DNA of 64,000 nucleotides from DAOUET01 sp034430155 (GCA_034430155.1 DAOUET010000010.1:1-64000); one strand, 5' to 3'. Positions 1 through 9,082 are shown, numbered from the stretch's first letter. Notes: generated from the sequence alone by a model not told the origin. Program-made: numbers and translations.

Positions 1-1
1 C

Positions 2-271
2 ATCATGACCAACGCCCATAACACTGTGCTCTATACTGGTGTCACCAACAATTTACAGCCGCGCGTGTTTGAACACAAGTCGGGCAGAGGCAGCGCATTT
101 ACCAACAAATATCACATTCATAAACTAGTCTATTACGAAGTAGGCAAGGATGTCAATGTCGTCATCGCTCGTGAAAAGCAAATCAAAGGCGGTTCACGGC
201 AAAAGAAGATCGACTTGATTAACAGCCTCAATCCAGAATGGAAAGACTTGTACGAAGATCTATTTGGTTAG
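2..271 (+). CDS. GIY-YIG nuclease superfamily protein (5' end outside window)
   Basis: This is a small single-domain GIY-YIG endonuclease-type protein of the UvrC/Slx1-like superfamily, of the short stand-alone kind that is common in bacteria and mostly uncharacterised. The second half of the signature (LYTGVTNN) is followed by the conserved Arg/His helix (RVFEHKSG) and by an AREKQIKGG segment typical of these ~90-residue proteins. Family members normally begin a few residues before the first Met seen here, with a Y(V/I)YI(M/L) strand. The codon before that Met is Ile and the frame is open to the window edge, so the true start is probably upstream. Nothing downstream suggests an operon. The exact cellular role is unknown. 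Confidence 0.8.
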   Translation: MMTNAHNTVLYTGVTNNLQPRVFEHKSGRGSAFTNKYHIHKLVYYEVGKDVNVVIAREKQIKGGSRQKKIDLINSLNPEWKDLYEDLFG

Positions 272-339
272 CTGTCTTCAGTCGCCGGACAAACTAGATC
301 AAAGATCTGGGGGTTGAATCCCCACCAACAAAGACCCCA

Positions 340-357
340 AGTCGCCCGGCGGCGACT
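340..357. terminator. Hairpin between convergent genes
   Basis: AGTCGCC and GGCGACT form a 7-bp stem with a CGGC loop, followed by TTTC. A further copy of AGTCGCC lies at 280-286 and could pair alternatively. A small GGGG/CCCC hairpin lies between them. The position between the ends of two convergent genes fits a bidirectional terminator, but there is no long U-tract. Confidence 0.4.
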
Positions 358-378
358 TTCAGCTTCATCCAGCCCGCC

Positions 379-1434
379 TCAGGCTTTGGTTCCCTGGCTC
401 TGGCGGGCTTTAGCTTTCAGGGGCGCTTCTGCCAGGGGGAGGTACAAGCTGACCTTCCGGTAGCGTCTGCGCACCCATAAGATAATGAGAAGCCCGCCGG
501 CTATGGCTGCGCCTAAGGCCAGCAACCCGCCCTCCGGACCAAAGGCGCCCCCGGTCCACACCCCCGGCCCGCTTTGCAGGGGACTGATAAAGGTCGCCGA
601 CCCGAAATCCTGACCGCTAACTGGAAAACCATAGACATTGCCCTGGAAGAAATTCCAGCCGATGTGAACGCCGATTGGGATTGACAGTTCGCCGGTGAGC
701 AGGTACCCCATCCCCAATAAAAACCCGCCGATCAAAGAGATGTTGAAACTGCTCAACCAGCTGGAATGCGGATTGTTGAGATAATGAACCACCCCAAATA
801 AGCATGAGGATATCAAAGCAGCCGCCAGGATGGCCAAATGGGGGCCCAGAGGCCTGCTATTGAGCCCTTCGGCCAGATTTTGCAGCTGGTAACCCCGGTA
901 AAGAAGCTCCTCGGAGAAACCGATGGCCACGAAGGTGACCAGGGCTACCAAGATGAGCACCCCGAAAGAGTCCCCGGGCTGACGAGTCACCAGGAGGCTC
1001 TGGATGGTCACCCAACCAAAGGCCAGCTCTACCAGAAATATAGAAGTGATTAGCCCAGCCCCTAAAATGATCCCGAAGGCGAAATCCACCCACCAGTTGG
1101 GGTTAAAGTGAAATCCAAAACCGGTAAAGGGGCGCCGGTCGAAGACCCGTCCGGCCAGCCAGACGCTGGTGAAGGTCGCTACCATCAAGGCAAGCCATAA
1201 AAACAGCGCCAGAATGGGGGTCTGGAAGATATATGCCTGGAGGCTTTCCAGGTTGGCCAGTGCCTCCTGAGGTACCCCCGCCTGAGCCCTTAACATGCCT
1301 CTGGCAAGGGCTTCAACCAGAGTCTCCAACAGCAGTGCCAACACCCCGTAAGTAAAGAACTGCCCAAAAAGACGCCAAAACGCCCGCAGGCGGCTTTCAC
1401 CGGCATTCCAAAAAACCTTCAGGATAATATGCAT
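379..1434 (-). CDS. CPBP (CAAX-type) intramembrane glutamic protease
   Basis: This is a multi-pass membrane protein of the CPBP family (Abi/Rce1 relatives), which are intramembrane metal-independent glutamic proteases or chaperone-like proteins. The family motifs are present: EELLYR (E175, E176, R180 counted from the start chosen here), the FGVVHYLNN segment with H217, and HIGWN with H257 and N261. About eight hydrophobic segments are visible. The frame is open further upstream and would overlap the preceding gene, but the ATG at 1434 has a GAGGAG Shine-Dalgarno site seven bases upstream, so that start is chosen. It follows a GT4 glycosyltransferase on the same strand and may be co-transcribed with it. 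The substrate cannot be told from the sequence. Confidence 0.85.
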   Translation of the reverse strand: MHIILKVFWNAGESRLRAFWRLFGQFFTYGVLALLLETLVEALARGMLRAQAGVPQEALANLESLQAYIFQTPILALFLWLALMVATFTSVWLAGRVFDRRPFTGFGFHFNPNWWVDFAFGIILGAGLITSIFLVELAFGWVTIQSLLVTRQPGDSFGVLILVALVTFVAIGFSEELLYRGYQLQNLAEGLNSRPLGPHLAILAAALISSCLFGVVHYLNNPHSSWLSSFNISLIGGFLLGMGYLLTGELSIPIGVHIGWNFFQGNVYGFPVSGQDFGSATFISPLQSGPGVWTGGAFGPEGGLLALGAAIAGGLLIILWVRRRYRKVSLYLPLAEAPLKAKARQSQGTKA

Positions 1435-1496
1435 GAGGCTGCTCCTCGAAAGCGCCTCCGCTACGCTTTCTAGCTCGGGTAACCTTACCCTATAAT

Positions 1497-2747
1497 TCAG
1501 CTTTCCCCCGGGCGAGCTGCCCGGCTCACCCAACGCCAGCTTTTCTTAGCCTCCCCCCGGGCTTCCCCTTCGACCTCCACAAATAGATTAGCCTTTTGGG
1601 CCTCAAGGGCCTGCTCGTAAACGCCCAGCAATTTCTTCGCCAGGGTCTGGATGGCAAAAGATTTGGCTTTATTGGCTGCGGCCCCCTTATAACGCCACAA
1701 CAGTTCCTTATCTTCCAACACCAGCTGGATCGCCCGCCCCAGCGCCTGGCTGTCGTCTTCAGTAAGCAAACCCTCTTTATCATGTTCCAGAACATCTCGA
1801 GTGCCGGTGGCATCTACAGCCACGACCGGCAGCCCGGCAGCCATGGCTTCTATGGTTACCAGCCCCTGGGTTTCGGAAACGGAAGCAAAGCAAAATAAAT
1901 CGGCTGCTTTCAAGTAGGCAGGGATCTGATCAAAAGCCAGCATACCGGTGAACTCCACTTTACCGCGCAAATCCATATCTGCAACCAGGTCCTGCAGTTC
2001 GGCCCGTTCAGGACCGTCGCCGATGATCACCAGGCGAGCCTTTGGGTAGTTACCCGACACTGCCTGGAAGGCTCCCAGCAATGTCCCCCAATTTTTTTCT
2101 TTGGCCAGCCGCCCAACCGAAATCAGGACGAAATCGTCTCCCCAACCGCGTTCTTCCCGAATATGCCCTCCTGACAGGTTTTGATATAGCTCCAGTTGGA
2201 TGCCGGTAGGGATCACCGTGATGCGGTTCTTCACGCCATAGTCGTCCATCAATATCTGGCGGGTGCTCTCGCTGGGCGCCACGATGTGCTGGCAACGCCC
2301 AATGTAAAATTTCAGCCAGGAGTCGATGGTGTCCTTGACAAAGTCCTGGACGAAATCCTGGGATAAGGGGAAATAATGGCTGTATTCCCGGTAACGAGTA
2401 TGGAAAGTGAACACCAAGGGCAGGCCGTATTCCTCGGCTTTGTTGGCCGCGGCCTGGCCAAGTAGAATTGGATGGTGGCTGTGAATCACGTCCACCTTGA
2501 GCGGGGGGAACAGGTTATCGATAAAGGGCGAGAACGGAATGGTAGCCGGGAAATCGCCTGGCAGACCAAGATTCAGGGCTGGATAACGGAAGATAAAAGG
2601 CTCTTGATCCTCATAGTTGGGGGCGTTCTGAGCGAAGACGAAAACGATATGCCCGAGATCACTGAGCGCCTGGCGAAAAGCGCTCACAGAGTGCACCACC
2701 CCGCTGATGACCGGGTAATAGGTATTGGTAAATTGGGCAATATGCAT
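1497..2747 (-). CDS. GT4-family glycosyltransferase (GT-B fold)
   Basis: This is a retaining nucleotide-sugar glycosyltransferase of family GT4. The N-terminal Rossmann domain begins with a Gly/Val-rich acceptor loop (PVISGVVHSV), and a second Rossmann domain follows from about residue 200. The SVGRLAKEKN and VIIGDGPERAEL segments and the donor-site EX7E motif (ETQGLVTIEAMAAG) are typical. The overall pattern resembles bacterial alpha-monoglucosyl- or mannosyl-diacylglycerol synthases, so a membrane lipid acceptor is plausible. That is by analogy only. The gene lies between a six-hairpin glycosidase and a CPBP protease on the same strand. Length (416 aa) is normal. The ATG has only a weak Shine-Dalgarno site. 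Confidence 0.85.
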   Translation of the reverse strand: MHIAQFTNTYYPVISGVVHSVSAFRQALSDLGHIVFVFAQNAPNYEDQEPFIFRYPALNLGLPGDFPATIPFSPFIDNLFPPLKVDVIHSHHPILLGQAAANKAEEYGLPLVFTFHTRYREYSHYFPLSQDFVQDFVKDTIDSWLKFYIGRCQHIVAPSESTRQILMDDYGVKNRITVIPTGIQLELYQNLSGGHIREERGWGDDFVLISVGRLAKEKNWGTLLGAFQAVSGNYPKARLVIIGDGPERAELQDLVADMDLRGKVEFTGMLAFDQIPAYLKAADLFCFASVSETQGLVTIEAMAAGLPVVAVDATGTRDVLEHDKEGLLTEDDSQALGRAIQLVLEDKELLWRYKGAAANKAKSFAIQTLAKKLLGVYEQALEAQKANLFVEVEGEARGEAKKSWRWVSRAARPGES

Positions 2748-2810
2748 GGGCTGATCCGCTTACCTGATAACGCCAGGGCTCAATTTAACCTGCCTGTCAT
2801 CTAACTGCGC

Positions 2811-4205
2811 TTATCGGACCTGGTCAAGGACAGGCCTGCTTTCTTTCCGCCGTAGATAAACCTGGTGAGCGTAAACCACCATCCCGGCGCTCCAGGTGAA
2901 AGGCGCTTCAGAGGTGTACCACAGACCAGAAACGTAATCACCTCTTGGGTTGTAGACCTCATGTACCGTGCCATCCCTGACGATTATACTTGAGATGCGA
3001 TCCAAAAGCGCCTGGGCCTGATCCAATCGTCCCACCCGGCACAGGGCGATGACGTGCCAGGCTCCCAACCACAACCAGGCTGCGTTGTTATGGTAATACG
3101 CCAGCCTTCCCAGTCGATTTTCAATCGCCACAGAACTTCTGGGGTAGGGTGGGAAAACCGGCTTGGTGGGTACCGGGTCAGCCATTGCGAAGCGGTCCAT
3201 AGCATCCAAGATCGAGCCAGCCTTTTGGGCGCCGGCCAGCCCCCAGGCAATCGCCATTAGATTGCCGCTGCTACTCAGATTGTCATAATCCTCACTGGTG
3301 ACGTAATATCCCAGGTCAGCCCGCCAGAAATGGGCCTGGATAGCCCCTCCCACCCCCGCAGCTTTCTGCCCGTAAAAACCGGCTTTCTCAGATTTGGCGG
3401 TGCGCTCTGCAAAGGCCGCCATCTCCTTGAGGGCCTTCCAATAAACTATATTGGTGTACAAAACCCGGCCGGTCCGGGCGATTGAGTCTGCCCAATCTGC
3501 ATAGGCGCCTTGTTGGAGCAAGCCATCCTGATCCAGGATAAATGCATCAAACCAACCCATGGCCCGCTGCAGCGAACCCCAGTGCCTCTCGGCTAAAGCA
3601 TCATCCCCAGATCGGTCCACGTAATTCAAAAGGGCGATCACCAATAAGGCGTTGCTATCCAAGGAGACGGTGTTATGACCGGAAACATATTTCGGCTTCA
3701 AGGGCGAAACGATTGGCTGTTCTCTCCGAAGGAGAGCGTGAAAAAAGCGATCCAGTGTTCGGGTGGAGCCCACTTTAATTGGAAATTGCCCGGAGGGCAG
3801 CTGGTTGATGAGAAATACCTCCAGGGATTCCTTCACAGCCTGGTACTCTCCCAGCTCTACCATCCCATAGCTGGCAAAACCGAGATCGCGTCCCCATGGC
3901 TCCCGGAAGTTCCGGCGTCCCGCACAAAGCACCAGCTTTTCGCTCCCATCAGGAAGACCTCTTTTTTCGATCCCGGCTCGCAGGTTAGCGGCTGCGATTT
4001 GAAAACCCAAAAATTTTGAATTTGACAAATCATGGCCTTCGAAAGATATCTCCCGGTATCTCAAGGGCGGTTGTCTCAAAATATCCCTGAAATAACGGAA
4101 TATCCGCCAGGATACGATCGCCGAAATCAAGCCTGCCAGGGCGCTAATCGATATGGTGGCTACCTGGAGGTACCAGGGGGTCTTATCTTTTTTTAAGTGA
4201 TTCAT
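2811..4205 (-). CDS. Membrane-anchored six-hairpin glycosidase (amylo-1,6-glucosidase-like)
   Basis: The protein starts with a short basic stretch and one hydrophobic segment (about residues 12-32), which suggests a signal anchor. An (alpha/alpha)6 six-hairpin domain follows. Recognisable elements are EPWGRDLGF (related to the WGRD motif of glycogen-debranching glucosidases), an AYADWADS segment, NNAAWLWLGAW, and a C-terminal EAPFTWSAGM motif. These are features of amylo-alpha-1,6-glucosidase/GH63-like enzymes, but no exact family can be fixed by eye. It is followed on the same strand by a GT4 glycosyltransferase. The substrate is unknown, and an extracytoplasmic or membrane-bound glucan or glucoside is possible. 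Confidence 0.7.
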   Translation of the reverse strand: MNHLKKDKTPWYLQVATISISALAGLISAIVSWRIFRYFRDILRQPPLRYREISFEGHDLSNSKFLGFQIAAANLRAGIEKRGLPDGSEKLVLCAGRRNFREPWGRDLGFASYGMVELGEYQAVKESLEVFLINQLPSGQFPIKVGSTRTLDRFFHALLRREQPIVSPLKPKYVSGHNTVSLDSNALLVIALLNYVDRSGDDALAERHWGSLQRAMGWFDAFILDQDGLLQQGAYADWADSIARTGRVLYTNIVYWKALKEMAAFAERTAKSEKAGFYGQKAAGVGGAIQAHFWRADLGYYVTSEDYDNLSSSGNLMAIAWGLAGAQKAGSILDAMDRFAMADPVPTKPVFPPYPRSSVAIENRLGRLAYYHNNAAWLWLGAWHVIALCRVGRLDQAQALLDRISSIIVRDGTVHEVYNPRGDYVSGLWYTSEAPFTWSAGMVVYAHQVYLRRKESRPVLDQVR

Positions 4206-4416
4206 CTTCCTAATTTTCTTATGCAGCTGCTGGCAGGCCTAAGTGGGATAACAACCTGCTTCCACCTACCATCCGGGTGTATGTCTGGGGCAAATGGGGT
4301 TTGGGGTGTTGTGTTGTAAACTCACCCCCAATCCGAGATGCACCCCTACCACCCCCAACAGTGGCAAGGCTGGACCTCATAAGCATAATAAACTACCGGT
4401 AAAAACCTTCCAATGT

Positions 4417-4454
4417 AGAAGTAGCTGGGAACCATCCGGTTCCCAGCTACTTCT
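4417..4454. terminator. Perfect 17-bp hairpin downstream of fhs
   Basis: AGAAGTAGCTGGGAACC (17 bases) is followed by a 4-base loop and its exact reverse complement. It lies 20 bases past the stop codon of the leftward fhs gene and about 200 bases from the start of the next leftward gene. On the minus strand a T5 run occurs about 12 bases later rather than directly after the stem. It probably ends or stabilises the folD-fhs transcript. Confidence 0.55.
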
Positions 4455-4473
4455 GCTTCAGCCAATGGAAGCC

Positions 4474-6231
4474 TTAGAAGAGCCCGACAACTTTACCTTC
4501 TTCATCCAGGTCTACATCCATAAACACTGGTCTGGAGGGTAAGCCTGGCATGGTGCGCATCTCACCCAAGAGCGGGAAGATAAAGCCAGCGCCGACGCTG
4601 GCGCGCACCTCGCGGATCGGCACCACGAATCCTTTGGGCACGCCCTTGAGATTGGGGTCATGACTGATGCTCAAATGGGTCTTGGCCATGCATATCGGCA
4701 GATCCCCGAAGCCGGCCTTTTCGTATGAGGCGATCTGTTTTTCAGCCAGAGGGGCGTAATCGACGCCCTCAGCTCCATAAACCCTGTCTGTGATGGTTTC
4801 GATCTTCTTCTTGATAGGCCAGTCTAAAGGATAAAGGAACTTGAAATCGCCGGGCTGCTCACAGGCTGAAACCACCGCTTCACCAAGTTGAATGGCGCCA
4901 GCGCCTCCCTCGGTCCAATGGTTGGAAGGTACCGCGGCATAAGCCCCGGCAGATTCAGCCATGCGTTGCACCAATTTTACCTCGGCATCCGTATCGTACA
5001 TGAAGCGGTTGATGGCGACTACTACCGGCACGCCAAACAGCTTGGCAATTTCGATATTCTTGGCCAGGTTTACCCCGCCCTTTTCTAACAATGCCAGGTT
5101 TTCTTCGGTGTAAGCCTCATCAAGCGGCCGGCCAGCTACCACCCTGGGTCCGCCACCGTGCATTTTCAAAGCCCGGATGGTAGCTACCAGCACTACCACG
5201 TTGGGGACCAACCCAGAATAGCGGCACTTTATATCGAAGAATTTCTCCATGCCGATATCGGCCCCAAAACCAGACTCGGTAACGACGTAATCTGCCAGCT
5301 TCAAGGCTATCTGGTCCGCGATGATGCTGCTGTTGCCATGCGCAATGTTGGCAAAAGGCCCGGCATGCACGAAGGCGGGGGTGTCCTCCAAAGTCTGCAT
5401 CAGGTTGGGCATGACCGCATCCTTCATCAAAACGGTCATGGCGCCAGCAACGCCAAGGTCCTCGGCTGTGACCGGATCTCCGGAGGTATTCTGCCCGATC
5501 ACGATGCGAGCCAAGCGCGCCCGCATGTCCTTCAAGCCGGTGGTCAGTGCCAGGATTGCCATGACTTCGCTGGCAACCGAGATATCGAAGCCGGTTTCGC
5601 GGGGGAAACCATCCACTTTCTGGCCCAATCCCACCACGATCTTACGCAATTCGCGGTCGTTCACGTCCACAACCCGGTTCCAGGTGATGGTATAAGGATC
5701 GATATTCAACGGATCCAACCCGGTTACCTTTTTGAAGCGTTCGCCGTAGTTACGTTCGTGCATGATGCGGGCGTCAATGGCAGCTGCTAAAAGGTTGGTA
5801 GCTGCGCTGACCGCATGGATATCTCCAGTAAGGTGCAGGTTGAAGTCCTCCATTGGCACCACCTGGCTATAACCACCGCCGGCTGCGCCACCTTTAATCC
5901 CAAAAGTCGGTCCCTGAGAGGGCTGCCTGATGCAGGTGAAAACCTTCTTACCCAGATGAGCGCCCAACGCCTGGCTCAATCCCACCGTGGTGGTGGTTTT
6001 TCCTTCTCCCAGTGGCGTCGGTGTGATGGCAGTCACATCAATGTATTTACCTTGGGGGCGATCCTTAAACTTTTCCAGCACGTCTAAATGGACTTTGGCT
6101 TTATATTTGCCATAAAAATCCAGATCGTCCTCGCTTAAACCCAGCAGGGCTGCCACCTCTTTGATCGGTTTCATGACAGCCGATTGGGCAATTTCAATAT
6201 CACTGGGTACAGGTTGACGAATTGTAATCAT
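4474..6231 (-). CDS. fhs: Formate--tetrahydrofolate ligase
   Basis: Formyl-THF synthetase joins formate to tetrahydrofolate using ATP. It is the entry step of the Wood-Ljungdahl methyl branch, or an exit route when C1 units are oxidised. The phosphate-binding loop TPLGEGKTTTTVG is at about residues 72-84, followed by the family-typical TFGIKGGAAGGGYSQV segment and HLTGDIHAV. At 585 aa it is slightly longer than usual and appears complete. The ATG has a GGAGAAAGG Shine-Dalgarno site. It is the last gene of a leftward operon after folD, an AcsE-like methyltransferase and a FadR-type regulator (11 bases to the regulator gene), which together cover formate to methyl-THF to a corrinoid. Confidence 0.97.
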   Translation of the reverse strand: MITIRQPVPSDIEIAQSAVMKPIKEVAALLGLSEDDLDFYGKYKAKVHLDVLEKFKDRPQGKYIDVTAITPTPLGEGKTTTTVGLSQALGAHLGKKVFTCIRQPSQGPTFGIKGGAAGGGYSQVVPMEDFNLHLTGDIHAVSAATNLLAAAIDARIMHERNYGERFKKVTGLDPLNIDPYTITWNRVVDVNDRELRKIVVGLGQKVDGFPRETGFDISVASEVMAILALTTGLKDMRARLARIVIGQNTSGDPVTAEDLGVAGAMTVLMKDAVMPNLMQTLEDTPAFVHAGPFANIAHGNSSIIADQIALKLADYVVTESGFGADIGMEKFFDIKCRYSGLVPNVVVLVATIRALKMHGGGPRVVAGRPLDEAYTEENLALLEKGGVNLAKNIEIAKLFGVPVVVAINRFMYDTDAEVKLVQRMAESAGAYAAVPSNHWTEGGAGAIQLGEAVVSACEQPGDFKFLYPLDWPIKKKIETITDRVYGAEGVDYAPLAEKQIASYEKAGFGDLPICMAKTHLSISHDPNLKGVPKGFVVPIREVRASVGAGFIFPLLGEMRTMPGLPSRPVFMDVDLDEEGKVVGLF

Positions 6232-6242
6232 GTGCCTTTCTC

Positions 6243-6905
6243 CTATAAGTATTGTTTTATGGTTTCGTGAAAATGTACGATATGCCTGCGCATCCTGCGC
6301 TCAGCTTGCTCCTCGTCACCAGTTTCGATTGCCCGCAGGATATCGGCATGGGCAGGTATATCAAGGTCCTCGGGTTGGGCATAAGCCAAGGCCAGATACC
6401 AGATACGCAAGGACAGATTGTTAAAGCGGTCTAATTCGCTGCGTAAAAAGCGGTTTTGAGAAGCTTTGGCAAGCAGCCCATGAAACCTGCGATCTAAAGC
6501 CATCAGCTGTTCCTTATCATTCTGGGCAGCTTGCTGGCATTCATCGACTAAGGCCTTCATTTCATGCAGCTGCTGGGATGTCGCCCGTTGCGCGGCAAGG
6601 CGGGCACAAAGGGCTTCCAATTCCACCCTAATTTCGTAAATTTGGGTCAGGTCGGTGATGGCGATATCAGCGACGAACATACCCCTGCGGGGCGAGGCGA
6701 TAACCAGGTTTTCAGATTGTAGCCTTTTCAGCGCCTCCCGGATGGGAGTCCGTCCGAACTCCAATTCTTCCATCAGGTCCACTTCGTGGATAAGCGCGCC
6801 TGGTCGCATTTTCAGCGTGACGATATCCTCTTTAATGCGCTGATAAGCCTTTTCGGCATCAGTAAGCGTCATCTGATTGCCACCATCCTGAAACAAACCC
6901 GCCAA
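6243..6905 (-). CDS. GntR-family (FadR/FCD type) transcriptional regulator
   Basis: An N-terminal winged-helix DNA-binding domain (about residues 15-80, with the EFGRTPIREALKRL recognition region) is followed by an all-helical FCD effector domain containing the metal-site pattern around RFHGLL and HADILRA. The TTG start is preceded by a strong GAGGAGGAGG ribosome site. An ATG twelve codons in is the alternative. The gene lies inside the folD-methyltransferase-fhs operon, so it probably controls C1 genes, perhaps itself. A second regulator of the same subfamily opens the divergent operon and shares long stretches with it (FGRTPIREAL and the DLxxIxE(I/M)R region). The ligand is unknown and may be an organic acid or C1 compound. 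Confidence 0.9.
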   Translation of the reverse strand: MAGLFQDGGNQMTLTDAEKAYQRIKEDIVTLKMRPGALIHEVDLMEELEFGRTPIREALKRLQSENLVIASPRRGMFVADIAITDLTQIYEIRVELEALCARLAAQRATSQQLHEMKALVDECQQAAQNDKEQLMALDRRFHGLLAKASQNRFLRSELDRFNNLSLRIWYLALAYAQPEDLDIPAHADILRAIETGDEEQAERRMRRHIVHFHETIKQYL

Positions 6906-6930
6906 ATTGCCTCCTCCTCAGGGCCAATAA

Positions 6931-7803
6931 TTAAGCAGCGCTAGTTTTCTGGCGCTTTCGAAAGGCTGAAATCCAACGCATACCGTATTCATCCCGTCCC
7001 ATCGCCAGGTCAGCAGCCAGCACCGCAGTGATCACTTCGGTCACAAGCGGATTGGTTATTGGGCAGGTCAGCCCAGCCTGGATTGCCATGGCGATAAAGG
7101 CCGCATTGATATATTTACGATCCGGCAGGCCGAACGAGATATTGCTGGCGCCCATAGAGAGGTTTACTCCCCATTGCTTGACCACCAGCCTGATGGTCTC
7201 CAATGCTATCCAGCCTGCCTTGCTATCTGAACCCATGGTCAATGCCAGGGGGTCGATAACCAGGTCGGCGAGATCGATTCCAAATTTATCGGCCCGATCG
7301 ATGATCTTTGCCGCCACATTCAGGCGTTTTTCAGGCGTGTCCGGAATGCCGTCTTCATCCATGCAAAGCCCAATAACCGCCGCCCCGTGCTCTTTTACAA
7401 TGGGGAACACCGCGCTCATCGAGCGTTCTTCACCGTTTACCGAATTCACCAGCGCTTTGCCCTCATACATGGAAAGCGCGGAAGCCAAGGCTTTGGGATC
7501 CGCCGTATCAATGCTCAAGGGCACGTCGCTGACCTCCATTACCACCCGCATTACATTCATAAGCAGTCCGGGTTCATCAGCGCCAGGAACTCCCGCATTG
7601 ATATCAAGGACCGCAGCACCCGCGGCGACCTGGTCAACAGCATCCTTGCGGACGCTGTCAAAATTCCCTTCCTGCAGGGCAGCTAGCACCTGTTTGCGTC
7701 CAGTTGGGTTAATGCGTTCGCCAATGATTACAACCGGTAGGTCACGGCTAATCCGTACGGTTTTCGTCTTGGATGAAAGGGTCGTCGTCAGGTTTTCTGC
7801 CAT
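6931..7803 (-). CDS. Methyltetrahydrofolate:corrinoid methyltransferase, AcsE-like (copy 1)
   Basis: This is a TIM-barrel pterin-binding methyltransferase that moves the methyl group between methyl-THF and a corrinoid protein. Family marks are IGERINPTGRK at the first strand, DINAGVPG, PLSIDT, and the GASNISFGLPDR segment near the C-terminus. These are shared with AcsE of acetogens and with the pterin domain of MetH. It lies between folD and the FadR-type regulator in the leftward operon. A second, clearly related but diverged enzyme is encoded in the rightward operon, which suggests different corrinoid partners. No gene for the corrinoid iron-sulfur protein is present in this window, so the partner of this copy is not known. 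Confidence 0.9.
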   Translation of the reverse strand: MAENLTTTLSSKTKTVRISRDLPVVIIGERINPTGRKQVLAALQEGNFDSVRKDAVDQVAAGAAVLDINAGVPGADEPGLLMNVMRVVMEVSDVPLSIDTADPKALASALSMYEGKALVNSVNGEERSMSAVFPIVKEHGAAVIGLCMDEDGIPDTPEKRLNVAAKIIDRADKFGIDLADLVIDPLALTMGSDSKAGWIALETIRLVVKQWGVNLSMGASNISFGLPDRKYINAAFIAMAIQAGLTCPITNPLVTEVITAVLAADLAMGRDEYGMRWISAFRKRQKTSAA

Positions 7804-7894
7804 GGTTATCTATTTTCTCTGGATCGAATCAGCCCCTCTGATTAATGCACCAGCACTTTCAACCACTCAGATTAGCGCGGCGCCATAACATGCC

Positions 7895-7906
7895 TTTGAT
7901 ATCAAA
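7895..7906. promoter_or_regulatory. Palindrome TTTGATATCAAA between folD and methyltransferase genes
   Basis: This perfect 12-bp palindrome is in the ~200-base gap inside the leftward operon. Its core TGATATCA resembles the arms of the palindrome at 9083-9103 in the divergent promoter region. It may be a site for one of the two FadR-type regulators. This is inference from sequence similarity only. Confidence 0.3.
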
Positions 7907-8002
7907 ATCTTAAAAATGCCCTGAATTCCGCAATTCTTCAGGAACGGTCACGTGATTCCGCCCTGATTAGAGCCTCCGGCATAATCCGGGGTACTGGCAG
8001 AA

Positions 8003-8890
8003 TCAATCAGCTAACTCAGCCGCCCTTACCGTGTTCCTCAATAGCATAGCAATGGTCATTGGTCCTACGCCACCTGGAACTGGGGAGATAGCTCCGGCAA
8101 CTTCCTTGACCTCGTCGAAAGCTACGTCGCCAACTAAACGGTAACCTTTTTCTTTACTGGCATCCTCAACCCGGTTCACTCCTACGTCGATGACGGTAGC
8201 GCCCGGCTTAACCCAATTACCTCGCACCATTTCAGGCCGGCCGATAGCCACAATCAACACATCGGCCCGGCGGCAAACTTCTGGCAGGTCGCTGGTATGT
8301 GAGTGGCAAATCGTCACAGTCGCATTGCGTTTCACCAATAGCAATGCCACCGGCATCCCCACGATGTTAGAGCGTCCCAATACCACCGCCTCCGCTCCAT
8401 CCAGCTCTACTCCGGAGGTTTCCAACAGGTAAATCACGCCATCCGGCGTGCAAGGGACGAACAGAGATTTACGGCCCTTCTGGGCCAGACGCCCGATGTT
8501 AACGGGATGAAATCCATCCACATCTTTCTCGAGGCTGATGGTGTTGAGCACGCGCTCTTCATCTAAACCTTCCGGCAAAGGCAGCTGCACCAGGATGCCA
8601 TTGACCTGTGGGTTAGCGTTCAATTCAGCTACCAACTTTTCAAGCTCTTCCTGAGAGATATCGGCAGGTAAACGATGGCCAAACGATTGGATGCCCGCTT
8701 TTTCGCAGGCCCGCTGTTTCATGCGCACATAAACTTCCGAAGCCGGATTTTCACCAACCAGTACGGTAGCTAAACCCGGGCGCGACTTACCCGCCGCCAT
8801 TCGCGCGGCGACCTTCTCAGCTACCTCGGCACGAACTTGGGCAGCAATGGCGGTTCCATCAATTATATGAGCTGTGGTTTTAAGGGTCAT
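8003..8890 (-). CDS. folD: Bifunctional methylene-THF dehydrogenase / methenyl-THF cyclohydrolase
   Basis: FolD interconverts formyl-, methenyl- and methylene-THF with NAD(P). The catalytic YVRMK motif with Lys58, the DGFHPVNIG segment, the nucleotide-binding VVLGRSNIVGMP loop and the C-terminal PVPGGVGPMT motif are all present, and the length is normal (295 aa). The ATG at 8890 has GGAGG five bases upstream. A longer reading from a TTG would start inside that ribosome site and is rejected. It is the first gene of the leftward C1 operon, downstream of a plausible sigma-70-type promoter. Confidence 0.97.
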   Translation of the reverse strand: MTLKTTAHIIDGTAIAAQVRAEVAEKVAARMAAGKSRPGLATVLVGENPASEVYVRMKQRACEKAGIQSFGHRLPADISQEELEKLVAELNANPQVNGILVQLPLPEGLDEERVLNTISLEKDVDGFHPVNIGRLAQKGRKSLFVPCTPDGVIYLLETSGVELDGAEAVVLGRSNIVGMPVALLLVKRNATVTICHSHTSDLPEVCRRADVLIVAIGRPEMVRGNWVKPGATVIDVGVNRVEDASKEKGYRLVGDVAFDEVKEVAGAISPVPGGVGPMTIAMLLRNTVRAAELAD

Positions 8891-8918
8891 ATTTTCCTCC
8901 AAACGTAGGATGTATGCT

Positions 8919-8946
8919 ATTCTATCTCGATGTAGTACCGGTTCAA
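8919..8946 (-). promoter_or_regulatory. Putative promoter of the folD operon
   Basis: On the minus strand TTGAAC is followed after 16 bases by TAGAAT. The predicted transcript would start about 20 bases upstream of the folD start codon. Hexamers and spacing fit a housekeeping sigma factor. Confidence 0.45.
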
Positions 8947-8960
8947 CAAATAATAGATTT

Positions 8961-9051
8961 AGGATTTACGCAGTTGGTGGGAGGATGGGGGTGTTTTGGC
9001 GGGCGTTGCCCGCCCAAAAACCCCCCAATTTCCCCAGAACAGCGTAACAAC
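8961..9051. repeat. MITE-like palindromic element, copy A
   Basis: This 91-bp element has imperfect terminal inverted repeats (TTTACGCAGTT at the left; GAACAGCGTAA at the right) and a long internal GC-rich hairpin (GGGCGTTGCCCGCCC core). Two further copies are at 9212-9302 and 59015-59100. No transposase is encoded, so mobilisation would have to be in trans. This copy is the most diverged at its ends. Confidence 0.75.
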
Positions 9052-9082
9052 TAAGATTCTAAAATTTAGACAAAAATTATCA

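Noticed and set aside
5158..5790. 210-codon plus-strand frame inside fhs
   Set aside because: It is antisense to a strongly conserved gene, with low-complexity His/Gln-rich text and no start signals.
7028..7888. 286-codon plus-strand frame opposite the AcsE-like gene
   Set aside because: It is a shadow of the conserved methyltransferase on the other strand, typical of biased codon use.
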